Shown here: piece after piece, positions 52,589-64,000 of the stretch
Layout of the letters: each line of letters opens with the position of its first letter
How positions within the stretch are numbered: position 1 is the stretch's first letter
Assembly: GCA_964036275.1 (NCBI GenBank)
Contig: OZ038437.1
Coordinates: 674,001 to 738,000 of the forward strand
Length of the DNA stretch: 64,000 nucleotides
From: Litoditis marina
Taxonomy: Eukaryota > Nematoda > Chromadorea > Rhabditida > Rhabditidae
Direction: 5' to 3'
Made by a program: the position numbers and the translations under genes
The notes under the pieces: generated by a model
The model's database searches: none
What the model was told of the DNA's origin: nothing
What the model saw: only the letters and a program-made list of their open reading frames with translations

Positions 52589-55500
52589 ATGTTCGTGTTT
52601 TGGGCATTTCTTCTCCCTACTCTTCTGACAGCGGAACATGAGACGTATTGCGACCAAAATACACTGAAGTAGGTTGTTGGTTGGTTTTGTGAGACCTTAA
52701 AAAAGGTATTTTGAACCCGATAGAGCCCATAGTTCACAGTAGGGCAGATCAAAAAGCTAGTTGTACCTAAACATAACGTTGCGCGCGTCAAAACATAATA
52801 AAACAAGTGAACCGTATGCAAATTCGGTTTGTTATATGAAAAAGGTGTATATGAATTCATGAGCAGCCCCATGTTAACTTTCCTAACTGCACCCCCCCCC
52901 CTCCTCTTGAGAATCTCGGGAGAAAAACTGAATCAAACTTCGAACCATCGCGATCAGACCCCCAAACACCGTATTGGCTTGGTTTCCGAAACAGCGAACC
53001 TTCACTTCACAGGTGTTACTCTTTCCACCCGGAGCCGCTCACCTACTCTGATGCCAACTATTACTGTAATCGTCTGCGTGGACAGTTGGCATCGCTCGAA
53101 AACGGGTTCGAGTCAAATTTCCTAGCCGGCGAGTATCAGTTTCATGATTTCCTGTGAAAGAAACCGTATTTCTGCGCCACCTTTTGAACTTTTGACCCAA
53201 GATGTGTATAACTTGTGGCTCAATTTCCTTACCTGAAGTGATCGGGTTGCACACATTTTCAATTTGCAAATTCTGATTGAAGTTGTGATTTGTTTTGATA
53301 ATTTTTACTTATCAGCAGCAGCTTTGTCCGTTACCACCCAATCGAAATGAGTAACAGAACAAAGAAAAGCGTGTTCATTTGCTATTTCAGTTCGCTTCAA
53401 TAGCATATATTCACATGGGTTTTTGTGCAATCTCAAACAGGCTAGAAGGATATGTATTTGTGCCGCGCCAGTGCATCTTTACGTTTAGGTTAGAAATCCG
53501 TACGCCCGTACGCGTATAAAACTATCCAAAACATATATGTTGAAGGAGTAGCGTCAGTGGTTTTCGACCAATCAAATCTGAAGAATTATTGGATTGGGGC
53601 CAACTTCTTCCTCATGAGATGGGCTTGGGTGGATGGGACTGAATGGTCCTTCAAGAACTGGGATACGGGTGAGTGTGAGGTTTGTTTTATCCGAAGAAGT
53701 TCTATATACTGTTAGTCAATTGTACAGGTACGTGAACCATGTTAAACACAGCATAACTCAGAAACGTTCCCTGCGGGTGTAGTACTCTTTCTCCTTGTGT
53801 TCTTCCAGTAACAAATCAGGGTTTCTTATTTTTAAAAACATGGTACTGCGAATATTGGCAATGAATTAAGATAGTACAGATGACTTTTTCAAACGTTCAC
53901 CTCATAGTCACAGAATTCGAGAAAAGTGGGATACAGTTTAGATACATCAACTCTTCCCATGTCGAACATACGTATAGTTGGAAAAATGGTCCGATCGTGT
54001 TGATTGTGTCATGTATTCTACATTCTAGCCTATTTCTCAATTCTAGCGAACACTTAACTGAACAACTGATAACTGTTGACGAAAAGTTCATGTGGATAAT
54101 ACCGAGAAGGACTATTTTAGGGGAACCTTTGCTCCATGCTGCTGTGGCTGTGGATATCATCACAGGCAAATGGTTGTAAGTGTTTCACTGTAGGAACATG
54201 TAATTTACGCAGTGTCGGGTATTCATTCAACTGTTCGCTCTCCTAGCTGCGAAAATTGTTTTTAATTCTGAATTTTCGAGTTTTGGAGTCTATAACGAGT
54301 CTACAAAATCAGCGAGCGCGTTACTGACTAGCTACATAAGATTCACCACTGAAATACAGAATGCTAAAAATCACTTGTACAACAACTGTGCACTAGGATA
54401 GTCTATGAACTGAGCAAAACAATGAAGATAATAGTCAGGATTATAGATAATTCCCTTAAATTATTTCAAAGGGGAAACTGTGATGACGTTTTTCCTTAGT
54501 AGAATGGTTTTATTGTGGCGCTTTTGGAACTGTTGAGTCGATTTCAGAACTGCCTCAGCACGCGAAAAGAAACCGTTTGTTTGTTCTGTTCCGGCGCCTG
54601 TGCAACGTGAGTGGCTGATTCCATATTCGCTAAAATGGGATAGAATAGAACCTATTTGGGCTATTTTTCACCATAATCGGACTGATTTCCCCAAACGATT
54701 AGGTTCGGTAAAAAAACAAGAATGTGCACATTGCTTTTTCAGCCGAGTGCGATCACAAATGGACAATTAATCGAGAAACGATGTATTGTTACTCTGTGAG
54801 TTTTTATTAAAAATTGTAATAAAGGAAGTTTTCTTCAATCCAACTGTATAATTTGTGAAGCTAGTAAATATTTGTCGTAACGTTAAAAAATCAGTTTTTT
54901 GGAGCCATCTCACCAAATCTCTACTACGGGTCCTGCAGGAAACCTGCGACGTTTTGCGTTGTCTAGTGTACTCGTATAAACCTGTGTACTCCTAGGCTCA
55001 AAATCACATGGCTACAATTTTTTTCAATATTGTTATCTTGTTTCTTTACCGAGCCAGTGCCACATTCACACCTAGATTAATAAATGAAAGAAAGTTCCTT
55101 CCAATAGGTCATCTGGCACTTCAATTTTACCGATGCGGAGAATACTTGTATAACCGACGGAGCTCATCTGGCGTCCATTCACAGTGATTCGGAGAACGCC
55201 TTCATTCTGGGTATGATTGATTATTATAATAATATGTTTCATAGTTCATTTGCTTAGGATTTTAAGCTAAAACTCAAATAACATAAATATGCAGAGATAA
55301 TACCTAGTACGAATATGGTATGTTCTCATGATGCACTCGCCAGATTTACACCTAAGAGTCATCAGGTGCTTTAGTCCACTGCACAGTTTCAAGTCAACTG
55401 TGTGAAATATAGAGATTTCGGCACGCTAACCAAGGTCCTCTTTTGAGTCGCAGCTGGAAAATAACTGGTTTGTGCGATCTTTTCCCCCGTTACTGTTCAC

Positions 55501-56828
55501 TGAAGCGATGAGTACAACTAGCAGCAAGTGAAAAACTAACAGTGAGTAAAAGGAACAAGAGAAATTCACTGTTTGTGTAGCGTTTGTTGATGAAATAGGT
55601 AAACTTGTCATTTCAGACTTAGTGTCGGGCGGGATGCTCGATCCTTATAAACAATACGAAACGTGGACAGGTCTTTTCTACAGCGACAGTGTCGACGATT
55701 GGCAGTGGACCGACGGAAGCAGGGTGACATTTTATATTAAATGTATTATTTATTTAATTATAAATCAATGTGAGACACACATGGGAGAAAAATCAACTGA
55801 ATCGAGAAAACAATAATCAAAATGTGAAGTTAAAGCTCACCAGAGTAAGTTTGAACTATGGTGTTATAAGTTATATACACGAACACGTGCATCACTGAAA
55901 TAGTGCTCCATAGAACTAGGAACTGAAACACATCAATCTTCTCACTCGCGTGGGAAATCTACAAAAACGTTTAACGATTGTGTATAAGCGAATTGTTTTC
56001 TTTTATTTGCTGTACTTATCATATTTGTTTCCCTAAATTGATGATAAATAAAGTTAGTGATCTGTTGGTAGTCGAACGTTTGCAGAGAGACTACTTCAAC
56101 TGGAACGTGGGTGAGCCTTCGAGAGGCAAGGGAGAAAATTGTGTACAGGTAAACCTAGTTCCTGAAGTTCAAATTTGAACCGCGAATCCATTGCGAGAAA
56201 CGGCTGGTTTTCACTTCGATTTTATTGTCAGTTCTGTTCGATTCTCAGCACTTCGGTTTTGTTCTATCGTGATTTATTCAACTGACCTAAACTTTCCAAA
56301 CAAGCGCATCGAAAGAGCGCAGAGCCCCGCCAAATGCGAATCAATGAATACTTTGATCATTTTTAAGGTGGGATCAGCATTTTAGTCATGATTTCATTAT
56401 CCTTCTTCTCTGTTTTCCTCCGAGTTGAACGAGAACGTCCGAAACCGTGCAGTAATATCGTACACAGTGACTTTTTTCGAGTTCATCATGACTCCTGTGT
56501 TTCTAGGAAAACTTTCGTAGTACGCATCCAAACTGAAAGTTTGTTTTCCACTCATTTCAATAATCGATAATTTATATCACGACATATTCCAGAACAATTT
56601 GTACAGTATCGGGATCAGAACTTTAAACTAGTCACTGTGAGAGCTAATTTATGAATCAAAAAACTATTATTTTACTCTCCTTTCGCTGTTCAGATGTATG
56701 CAGATAAGTCGGATGATGTCAAACATGTGAGAGGTACATGGAACGACTATCCCTGCGACACTCACCAGCGAAATGCTGTTTGCAAGAAACTGCCACAAAT
56801 GAAACTGGCATTCAACTCAACGATGTGA
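52589..56828 (+). CDS. Gene H: secreted two-CTLD C-type lectin, paralogue of F
   Basis: Exons 52589-52668, 53013-53128, 53546-53668, 54121-54175, 54548-54606, 54743-54795, 55108-55210, 55617-55723, 56086-56148, 56694-56828; 894 nt, 297 residues, frame open. Signal peptide MFVFWAFLLPTLLTA then CDQNTLK; CTLD1 CYSFHPEPLTY, NYWIGANFFLM, WAWVDGTEWSFKNWDTGEP; CTLD2 CDHKWTINRETMYC, GAHLASIHSD, TWTGLFYSDS, WQWTDGSR, NVGEPSRGKGENC, TWNDYPC, VCKKLPQM. Shares with F the loss of the CAAV cysteine (PLLHAAVAV). CTLD2 keeps a true WND but has EPS. The donor after 53128 is GCGAGT (GC-AG) and the next acceptor is weak (TTGAAG). Convergent with K, 111 bp apart. Confidence 0.91.
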
Positions 56829-58099
56829 TGTGTTGTTTGAAGAAATTTTTGTTCATTTCAGTATGTGTGTAATCAAAACGAGAACAACTTTTAAGGGACG
56901 GAACATTTATTAATAAGTTATTCTTGATCCGATAACCTCTCAGACGAGGCTGGCTGCCTTTCTGCAAATGGCAGCTCGCATAGTGACATTGCAGTCAATG
57001 TCATGCCACTTGTAGATGTGGTGAGTGTTCGGAGAGTCGTCCGTGAATAGCTGAAAAATGACATATAGGGTAACCTCACGGAAGTACCGGTCGAATCTTG
57101 TTCAGAACAGCCATGTTTGTAGTTTGATTCCGCCAAAGTTCAGTTGTAACTCGAATACTCTATCATGCATGCATCAAACGCAAACTACATCTCAGACAAT
57201 GTCATCGCCTAAAACTTGCAGAAAGTTAGGATATCTGGATCGAGAACTTTTAGCGTTCACAGTTTTAAACATTTAATCTATTTTCTGTTGGCATAGTGTA
57301 CGTGATTCCAGCCTGAGTCAGGGGGTGACCAAATATTCTGGCGCAAATGTGATATTCTTGTCATCCTTTTTAGAAAACTTTACGGTTCTAAACTGATGGA
57401 GTCCTCGTTTTCATCCTACAGGCACGGCACAGTTTTGAATACGATTCCTGAAGAAATCAAACTACAAACACAGCGGTTCATTGCTAGATGCTCTCCAATT
57501 TTGCAATTTACTAATTAAAAAATAGAAAAAGAGTTCATTAAACTCGAATGAATACTTCAATTCTACTCGGATTCCTGTACTACCCCACGTAAAAGGCTAA
57601 AATGATAACGAAACACGAGGAGAGAACAAATTTTAACGGTTTTTTTTCCTAGAAAACTCAAACATCCGTGCATTTTCATTATTTCTAAACCGATCCGATT
57701 CTTTTTCATTGAACTGTTTGTGTTCGTTTAAAGGTTTTTAGACAAATTAGAAGTACTCACAAGCGCACAAGTGCTGTTCGGGAGATTGTCTGGCTGGCCT
57801 GTTTCCCAGTCAATGTAGTCCCTCTGAAATCAAATTGATGATGTATATGTTGCAAACGAAATGACCAAAAACTAGTGAATTCCCAACCATTATTTCCAGC
57901 GTCATATTTGTTTTGTCAAATGAGACACACATGTATTTATGTCTACCACATGAAGTCCACGTAGGAGTTATAACGACATATTTTAATTTGGAGGGGAGCG
58001 AAGATTGTACAATCAATTCAGGAGGGGGAAGGCATTGTACAACGTCGATATGGAACTATTTTCCCGACAATGGACAATGGGAAGGAAGGTGATAGCACA

Positions 58100-58330
58100 T
58101 ATAGTTCGTGTCATTCCCACTGAGTTGGCTTCCAGCCAAGATTTTCAGATGTCCATTTCTTAGAGCAAACATAAGTATTCTAAATATATTTTTGTTTATG
58201 CGTTCTTGTAAATTTGGAAAACCACTAACAATGATTTGCAGTTTTTTGAAAAAACTCCAAAGTGGTAAAGAATAGGCTACAATATTCAATGGAACGCTGC
58301 CAAGTCTCAGTAGGAATGATCCAAACTATA
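58100..58330. repeat. MITE, TATAGTTC...CATTCCCACTGAG termini, beside K exon
   Basis: Ends ATAGTTCGTGTCATTCCCAC and AGGAATGATCCAAACTATA. About 165 bp beyond it, next to the pseudogene exon donor, a second such terminus (GGGAATGATGTAAACTATAC) supplies the GTATAG donor. Confidence 0.75.
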
Positions 58331-59563
58331 CAATCTAGCATTAGCATCCCTCCCCCACTCAACCGGCACCTGCAGTGTAAGTATAGTGTAGAATCGCCCC
58401 CCCCCCCTCTCAAAGATCGCCATTTTCGGCCAGGATGGGGGGAGACGAATGTACAAGACTACCCGAGTCAACACGGGAATGATGTAAACTATACCGGTGT
58501 GCCATCTGTCCACTGCCATGCGTTGTCTAGTTTGGTCAGATCCAGGAATTCGCAGTAATATTGTAAATAAAGTCATCAACTCGACGCATTTCTGTAAAAT
58601 TTGCAAAGCTTCGCGAAAAAATTCTGTTTCATAGGTTCGATTATAATTTACTTCTCCCATCTTTGATTTCAAAACTCCATAGGATTTTGGAATTTCACAT
58701 AATGTCGTCGTATTAATCAAGGTTTTAATGTTCTACTAAACTTGGTTCAACTTGAACAATGATTGAATTTGTTATGTACTTTTGAAAACTCAGATTTTCA
58801 GATTTTCAGTCAGATTTCGATGTAGGGTTTGCTCTGACCGAAGAAAGGCTATGCCGGGTATGCTGTTCCATTGTGTTTTTAGTTTGATCCCGTTGTTTAT
58901 CGAGCGCGGGGGTCTGGGTTCCCCCCCCCCCCCCAGCTAGCGGAGCCCGCGGCTCTACTCGTAACTCTATGGGTATCAAACTACAACCATCTTTTCTTAT
59001 AAAAATATGAAGAGGAATGTTACTGACCTACAATGAATAGACTCTCTGAGTATGCGTGAAGAGAGGTCAAATGAGCTCCCATGTCGACGCACGTTTTCTC
59101 TCCTGCTTCGAAAGTCACATTTCTGATCAACTGAAGATGCGATGTATTTCCCTTCAAAGTTTAATTTCTCTATCAATTCATTTTACTTCGAATGAGCCAC
59201 ATACAGGCTTGCAGTGGTTAACTGGCAATAAATAGATTCTTCTGCATAATTTGCCAACTACATGAAATGAATGAACGAGACAATCATATTTATTCCAATA
59301 TCTGAGTTGTGTAAAGAAACCGTTTAGCGCAAACATATTTTGGAAGAAATCGTCTCACTATATTCATTATAGTTTTTTTTCAACACTTACTGTTGTTTGT
59401 TGTATATCTAATGTACGGAACCGCGAGCACGTCTGACAAATTATGTTTGTTATCATCGTAACGGCTTTGTTTTGATTTTTGGGCCTCAGCCACTCATTTT
59501 TCACGTACCTTTTTGAAACTTAGAGTTAGTAACATTTCAATACTAAGCTTTTCTTTAATTCAG

Positions 59564-59733
59564 GCGGCGTCGAAAACTCTCCAATCCCACGAGAAGTTCC
59601 TAGGAGTTTCTCATGAGATACCTCATCAGATACTCGAACTATCAATGTGGTAGAATTAATAGAATCTCATGAGAAACTCATGCTAATAGCTCATGACGTA
59701 TCTCATGAGCGTTTTGAGAGATTGCTACGCCGC
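59564..59733. mobile_element. MITE, GCGGCGT...GCTACGCCGC family
   Basis: GCGGCGTCGAAAACTC at the left, GATTGCTACGCCGC at the right, CTCATGAGATACCTCAT interior; K intron between CTLD2 exons A and B. Confidence 0.8.
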
Positions 59734-61085
59734 CGATCACCTATCCTTGACATAAACGGCCAACTGACCTTGTAACAAGACGTGTTATTCATATTTATCC
59801 TCCATCCATTGTCACATTCGGCTGGAAGTGGTCTTCTCAATATATATCTTTAAAAATGTCTACCATTAGTTCAATTATTTAACTTTTATTTAACAATTTC
59901 GGTTTGTTCTTCAGTATGTTTCTGTCTGAAAGTTCCTTAACGAAGTCACATTTTGTCGGAAAAACTGAAAAAGAAAATTAATTGAATTCGAAACAAAATT
60001 TTCTCACGTATTTTGGGAGGCGGTGGAAGTTCGCACACTGAAGGCCTACTCAAATGGTAATGCACCGCTGAAACAAGAGAGACTTATCGTTGTAGTTCGT
60101 TCTCAAAGCTCAATCGAAGTTTTGACTGGAAACCAACGGTATCAAACTACAACACAGCCTGCTATGATAAAGCAACCCCGATACGAGATTATGTACAGGC
60201 GACAACTGCGTGCAGGATTCTTCCGATACTCCCGATCCGCGTGTCTAAACTGATATGTCCAACACTGTTAAAACTAAAACTGCTCTATAATTTATATTTC
60301 ACTGATCGAAAAATATTCAAACCCTTCTTGAAACGATTCCAAACCTACATCCAGGTCCCAGTTGTGGTGTTAACAGCTGCACACGCAGTATAAGCAGGTT
60401 GGTCTGAAAAAAGATATGAATACTGCTACATACTATACAGTAAGTTTCGCTACGTTCATATATATGTTCAAGTTCAGTTGCAAGTTCAAGTTCAAGTTCA
60501 GTTGCAAGTTCAGGTTACATATTGGTCGAGCGCAACTTACTGGGGGCCCAGTTGGTATACGCCCACGTCGTGCCATCATTCCAAGTCCACGTATTGCTAG
60601 TGAAATAGTCGGCCCCTATCCAAAAACTGTCCGATTGTGCACCGCTGAACATGAATGTGGCTAGTCCTACAAACAGTTTGATCAATAATAGTTCTTCTCT
60701 GTTTCTTCATGGTTTTGAATTTTGCCATACTTGCGTGTGTAACTAGTTCTCGTTTTGTTTCTTGTTCGTTTCGATAAATCTGATGTGCTCTTACAATCCT
60801 CATCAGTTTGAAAAGTCACATGTTCGTCGTGAATGAACTGTTTTATTACATTAAGTATCTTTAGGGGATTTACGGCCATTACAGTGAATTGGTGTTGATC
60901 TAATCAAAAACCCAATATGAGCAGGAAGCAACTTTCCTTTGATAAACGCATCCTCAAACCCGTTCTCAATGGATGTTAGATTGCCGGAGAGCGATTGGCA
61001 ATTCTGTTGAGCCGTCGCGTAGTCTACCGAATCCGTCATGAATACGTAACACCTGCCAAAGAACAATTTCGTGTTCTAAAAAACA

Positions 61086-61151
61086 TTAAGCGTAGTCTAC
61101 CATTTGTTAGCAAACCTGCAGTCTGTATACTTCCACCACCTGCCAAAATAC
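61086..61151 (+). pseudogene. Inverted orphan CTLD1 exon-4 fragment
   Basis: Plus-strand sequence encoding LPFVSKPAVCILPPPAKI followed by donor GTGAGC, nearly identical to gene G exon 4 (LPFVSKPAVCVLAPPAKI, 50167-50106), but on the opposite strand from K and inside K's first intron. Upstream acceptor is lost (ACATTAAG). A stray inverted copy of the exon, possibly a donor for gene conversion. Confidence 0.8.
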
Positions 61152-61840
61152 GTGAGCAAATTGGAATTTGTGGTGTCCCAACTTTATTTTCAGTTGGAAA
61201 CTCACTGCACCAAATTACTTAATCAGAATTCGAAAATTTCATCAAAATTTTGTCTTCAAATCACAATATGAAAGTACCCCATTCACCTGTTACGTTAACA
61301 AATATCAGGTCAGCCACTTCTGTGGCGACCCGGTCAATTTTCGCCGAGAGAGCATGTAGATCATAGAGTTAGAGACGCAGAGCCTTTGATATTGTTCGTC
61401 TGCGGTCTTTTTCACCTACATGATCTTGCTCTCGCGTCCGCTTCACTTCCACAAGTATTGGTCGGAATCTTTTTGAGTTGCTCGCACTATACAGGGAGCG
61501 ATCTGACATTCGCTGTGGTTTGATTTTGATATCAAACTGCAAACACAGCCGAACATTATAACACACATTGCATCGTATAGGTGTGATTTGGCCAAAAAGA
61601 ACCGTACACTGTAGTCTTCAGTCTACAAATAAATAAAGTTTTTGTCTAGATGCTAACCCTATTTCATGTGTTATCCACAAACAATGACAAGAAAAAAACT
61701 AACTTTTCACTGTCCTCCTTACAAATTGGATCGGAATCGGCTAGAATCTGCGAAATCAACAGAAATGTCAGGGAAGTCGTGCTGATTCCAAACTTGGTAC
61801 GCATGACTCTACTTGAATAAATAAATCGTCTCTTAGGTAC

Positions 61841-61846
61841 TGATAA
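61841..61846 (+). promoter_or_regulatory. GATA-factor site upstream of K
   Basis: GGTACTGATAACAGGTCGAT, identical to the block before gene G and at the same distance from the start. Confidence 0.5.
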
Positions 61847-62354
61847 CAGGTCGATAACGCAACTAATCCGCGAAATGTCAACAATTTCTCGAAACTAAAA
61901 TTGAAGGGGACGTAACGAAACACACTTCGTAAGATTTTCCAATATAGAATATATGTATGGGATGGAAAAAATTTACTTCATTGTTTAAAAAAAAGTTTAC
62001 TACATTGTTTAAAAAAAGTTTACTTCACTGTTTGAAAAAAATGATTAAACTTTTCATTTGTTCGTTCGGAGAAGTTGTTTATTGTTTTGTTGGTTGTTTC
62101 AACAATATTCTCTCAGGCATTCTCTAAGGTATAGGTATTCTTGCGATTGAGCAAAGATTCTTCCTAACGTAAGGAACAATACACATAATACTATTCAAAT
62201 TTGATCTACGATCGTGCATTTCACAACGTCACGGGTGTTTTGTACACGTTCTACGTAGCTACCCATTTGAATAACTATTTATTTCACGTTCTGAGACGTG
62301 AAAAACAGGAATTTGTCACTTTTCCGGAGTGCTGATTCTCTAAGCGGTTGAAGA
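61847..62354. other. Intergenic K / small gene
   Basis: Upstream block shared with G up to about 61930, then AT-rich sequence with three TTTACT(A/T)CA(T/C)TGTTT-type repeats at about 61970-62040. No exon seen. Confidence 0.5.
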
Positions 62355-63164
62355 ATGGATGTGCTCAAACGATGTTTCACCAGCAACAAGAAAAAGAAGA
62401 ACAAGGAAAAAGACACAGGTAAGCATAGTTCAAATCATAGGTATTAAGAGTCCTACAGTATATTCGTCGCCAACGGAAAGGAGAGAGCGTTTTTTATATC
62501 TCACTCTCCACTGTGTACGCACACATGTATTCGGTGAAAAAGTTCGCTTACCATGTTTCTAATTGCGCAGTGGTAAGTATTACGAATCTTTTGCTCGCAG
62601 GTTCGATTCCGGCGAGAGACAGAAATTAGTATATTTGGCACCCACTATATACTCATTCATATGACTGTTTTACAATTCAAGCTTTAACTGTTTCGAAAGT
62701 GAAATATAGAAAAAGACATATTTGCTAGTGTTTTATCATTTTGTTATGGTCAGTTCTACTAGTCGCTACACTTGAAGTGGAAAAAATAACTTTAAATAAG
62801 TTGTAGTTCGGTCATTTAACTTGGACGCTTACTATTCACTACATTGAGAAACATTCAAGTTTTAGTTCCTTGACAGGAAAATGAATTTAGAAAGGTGGGA
62901 ATATAACTTCCTCATTTGGCATCAGTCTGCCCAACCGTAAGTGGAAAAAAGCTCAGAATATCCATGTAATCTGATAGGAATAAACAAATTAAAGAAAAAA
63001 TATGTGTATGTTTAGTCTATAGTCTGTACCCCAACCGCAGAGTTGATTTCAAAAACTACATAGTTTCAGATTACAGCCATGTGAAGGGTCAACTTCACTC
63101 CCTCTTCGCTGATGTACAGAAAATGAAGAATGAAACAGGAAGTTCATCTTCGAATTACAAATAA
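62355..63164 (+). CDS. Possible small lysine-rich protein gene
   Basis: Exon 1 62355-62418 encodes MDVLKRCFTSNKKKKNKEKD and ends in phase 1 at GTAAGC. Exon 2 63070-63164 (TTTCAG acceptor) continues with DYSHVKGQLHSLFADVQKMK and stops with TAA; together 52 residues. AATAAA follows at about 63187. The N-terminus with Cys7 next to a lysine cluster could be a lipid-anchored membrane-binding segment, but this is a guess. Not clec-related; I do not recognise the family. The joint closes in phase and both splice sites are good; the main doubt is the small size. Confidence 0.5.
62565..62622 (+). repeat. tRNA-derived SINE-like copy
   Basis: GCGCAGTGGTAAG and CGCAGGTTCGATTCCGGCGA, matching the minus-strand copy at 28797-28868 over the B-box half (CGGCGAGAGACA). 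In the intron of the small gene. Confidence 0.6.
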
Positions 63165-64000
63165 AAAGCATTTCTCTGAATATTGAATAAAATAAATATA
63201 TTATTAAATTTGCGGTGTTGCTTTAACAGAAGAATTTGTGGAAAAAAAACAGAACTTAGCATATCGGACTCGTGGCTAGAACTCAGTTTTTCTCAATAAC
63301 TCCATTTTGTGACGAAACAACCGAATATTATATCTTTTAGATACATATTCTGCTAAAACCTTATATATATTAACACAGTCTTCATATTCCCACTGAGACT
63401 TATCGAATCGATGTTATTAAAAAGCTTATAAGTTGGCTCGGATTTGCCATAATAAGTTAGGTTTATTTAGTGGAAATTCAAATCAGAAAGTAGTCATTGA
63501 AAGATTCGAATATGTTCTATAGATAAGTCTGAGTAGGAAAAATGTAAACTACCGTAATTTCTATATCGGGTTTATACATAATATTATTTACTACGACGTA
63601 CCAACTATAACATAAGTATCAGATGTATACATTTTTCGTTTTTGACAATAGGCTCTACTCTTTTCAATCCACCCTCACTAACAATAATTCAGTTCCCATA
63701 TTTTAAACATGTTATTAGGGAAAATTTACTTTTGGTCGGAGGACCTCTCTTGTTGAGGCCTCGGCCCCTGACCAGTAGAAAACATTTAGAGCGAAGAGGT
63801 CGAAACGGTGTCAACTTAACCTAGTCGATATTAATTGCTCTCGTTTGTTTCATAAAAATTGTTTTCACCTAAACTAACCATGAAATTTACTTACCTGACT
63901 TTCAACAAAAATAATGAATGTTTCTGTACATCAACTAAATTTATTTACTTCATTTTATGTAATTTCTTCAGAGGAGGGCAGAAAAGGAAGTTCATTTGAA
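63165..64000. other. Right edge, no gene recognised
   Basis: A GTCTGAGTAGGAAA / TTCCCACTGAGACTTAT inverted-end MITE lies at about 63385-63550. The rest is AT-rich. I see no clec exon motif on either strand. Confidence 0.5.

Larger units (their letters stand above)
56940..61804 (-). pseudogene. Gene K: G-like two-CTLD lectin with frameshifts
   Basis: Exons 61804-61704 (MRTKFGISTTSLTFLLISQ), 61052-60937, 60666-60541, 60403-60349, 60067-60008, 59822-59770, 59130-59028, 58591-58495, 57823-57761, 57050-56940. Motifs as in G: CYVFMTDSVDYATAQQNC, SFWIGADYF, TWNDGTTWAYTNWAP, QPD, KWHDIDC, AAICRKA. Lesions: the donor after 60937 is GAAAGTTG; exon 60067-60008 is 2 nt shorter than in G and reads a TAG; exon 58591-58495 is 97 nt instead of 101, with 4 nt lost at WIGL giving TGA. 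The first stop could be bypassed by using the acceptor just before 60045, which restores frame (38-nt exon), but the 4-nt loss cannot be explained that way. The rest is well preserved, so inactivation looks recent. Confidence 0.85.

Overview
The window looks like nematode (rhabditid-type) genomic DNA. It is AT-rich, and genes are cut into many short exons by introns with GT(R)AGT donors and TTTCAG acceptors. It carries several small foldback/MITE families and one expanding gene family. I cannot name genus or species from sequence alone.

The dominant content is a cluster of secreted C-type lectin-like (clec) genes, almost all with one architecture: signal-peptide exon, then two C-type lectin domains (CTLD1 and CTLD2), in ten exons whose phases and lengths are nearly constant (SP / 116 / about 126 / 55 / about 59 / 53 / 103 / about 101 / about 63 / last). 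I rebuilt these by hand from exon motifs (CY..., C...G.L.S....E..F, WIGA, W.WVDGT, TNWAPGEP, CAAV, CED.GW, WIGL, WQWTDG, terminal CK.P) and checked that splice phases close. Calls, left to right: A (minus, 5752 to beyond the left edge), a broken pseudogene (plus, 16432-18621), B (plus, 19797-26884), C (plus, 27465-33643), D (minus, 37583-34061, one dead splice acceptor), a one-exon relic (minus, about 38.5 kb), F (plus, 40735-44901), G (minus, 51961-45391), H (plus, 52589-56828), K (minus, 61804-56940, pseudogene). F/G and H/K are two copies of the same convergent gene pair. A small lysine-rich two-exon gene may lie at 62355-63164.

Between A and the first pseudogene is an 8,043-bp block (7798-15840) of six head-to-tail Helitron-like units. 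Each starts with TCYACTARTATAAA or a relative, carries a 25-bp minisatellite, and ends in a GC-rich hairpin plus CCTTG. The block sits between the A and T of a split palindromic element, and the intact version of that element survives at about 25.2-26.2 kb. This gives an empty-site proof of the insertion boundaries.

All eight genes whose signal-peptide exon is visible have a WGATAR (GATA-factor) site within about 20-75 bp of the start codon, which in nematodes suggests intestinal expression. Secreted CTLD proteins of nematodes are widely linked to gut and microbe interaction; that role is inferred here, not seen. Calcium/sugar motifs differ between paralogues (EPN in B, QPD in G and K). A set of introns at one homologous position uses GC, GG or GA donors instead of GT.

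Most other open frames are repeat-derived or shadows of spliced exons.
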